The notes under the pieces were generated by a model. The model had not been told where the DNA came from, made no database searches, and was given only the letters and a program-made list of their open reading frames with translations. Positions 63,913 through 64,000 of a stretch of DNA of 64,000 nt are shown in pieces. Origin of the DNA: an uncultured Alphaproteobacteria bacterium (GTDB lineage: Bacteria; Pseudomonadota; Alphaproteobacteria; CAAHEQ01; UBA3637); the NCBI GenBank assembly GCA_934216505.1, contig CAKQBW010000006.1, forward strand, positions 1 through 64,000, written 5' to 3'. Position 1 is the stretch's first letter. Each line of letters begins with the position of its first letter. The position numbers and the translations under genes were made by a program.

Positions 63913-63941
63913 GAGTCTTAGGTCTAGGACTCAGTTTTTTT
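63910..63941 (+). terminator. Terminator hairpin between the LuxR-type gene and the next gene
   Basis: ACTGAGTCTTA-GGTC-TAGGACTCAGT, 11 pairs with one G-T, then seven T. It should end transcription from the LuxR-type gene; RNA started at the overlapping promoter would lack the left arm. Confidence 0.85.
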
Positions 63942-63956
63942 ATTAGGAGGATACAA

Positions 63957-64000
63957 TGGTTGAAAGTAATGCAAATAATTATGATTTTGATGATGCAGAT
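63957..64000 (+). CDS. Start of a gene cut by the window end
   Basis: ATG at 63957 with AGGAGG seven bases before it; the visible part encodes MVESNANNYDFDDAD. Too short to identify. Confidence 0.6.

Overview
The window looks like a chromosome segment from an AT-rich, fermentative alphaproteobacterium, probably an uncultured gut-type anaerobe. The alphaproteobacterial signs are the rpoZ-rsh-acpS block, an RpoZ starting MARVTVEECIQKVPNRF, a DUF4167-type protein, an alphaproteobacterial-type AspS, and a phoH-ybeY-corC run. The fermentative signs are an [FeFe]-hydrogenase/AdhE/Rex operon that resembles clostridial gene sets. Taxonomy is inferred from protein character only; no rRNA gene is present.

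Layout: 0.4-7 kb holds an EamA transporter converging on an RND efflux operon in which the inner-membrane pump and the outer-membrane factor are one open frame. 7-10.8 kb holds aspS, with a T-box-like element in its leader, a SAM-HAT family protein and a slipin. 10.8-19.2 kb holds tRNA-Lys, then a seven-gene operon (2Fe-2S protein, sensory hydrogenase homologue, PP2C phosphatase, second 2Fe-2S protein, [FeFe] hydrogenase, AdhE, Rex) behind a consensus promoter with a Rex-box-like operator. 19.2-32.2 kb is an AT-rich accessory region: two membrane protein genes, an IS1-family remnant, three multidomain glycosyltransferases, a GT61-like enzyme, a UDP-sugar epimerase and a truncated amidase. Its main part is bounded by a direct repeat whose right copy overlaps the 3' end of tRNA-Leu(CAA).

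32.3-46 kb holds rpmB, a batABD-like operon, tRNA-Leu(GAG), sodB, secA, a Sel1/TPR-like protein, an LptM-like mini-lipoprotein overlapping a LOG gene, DUF4167, acpS, rsh and rpoZ. 46-64 kb holds metG-pyrD-kdsB-(ATPase/receiver/SpoIIE)-rsmE, a secreted protein of unknown function, an M16 protease, rnhB, an HU gene, rpsO-pnp, a type IV pilin/Cys-rich/vWA giant minor pilin, phoH-ybeY-corC, a small unknown protein, a small LuxR-type regulator, and the start of a gene cut by the window end.

How the genes work together: Rex would sense NADH/NAD+ and control hydrogen evolution and ethanol formation as one redox-disposal unit, while the HydS/PP2C pair could report H2 or redox state. The glycosyltransferase island probably remodels a surface polysaccharide or glycoprotein. 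The most unexpected observations are the T-box-like leader of aspS (such leaders are not, to my knowledge, established in Alphaproteobacteria), the pump/outer-membrane-factor fusion at a run of seven A, and the pilin-vWA protein.
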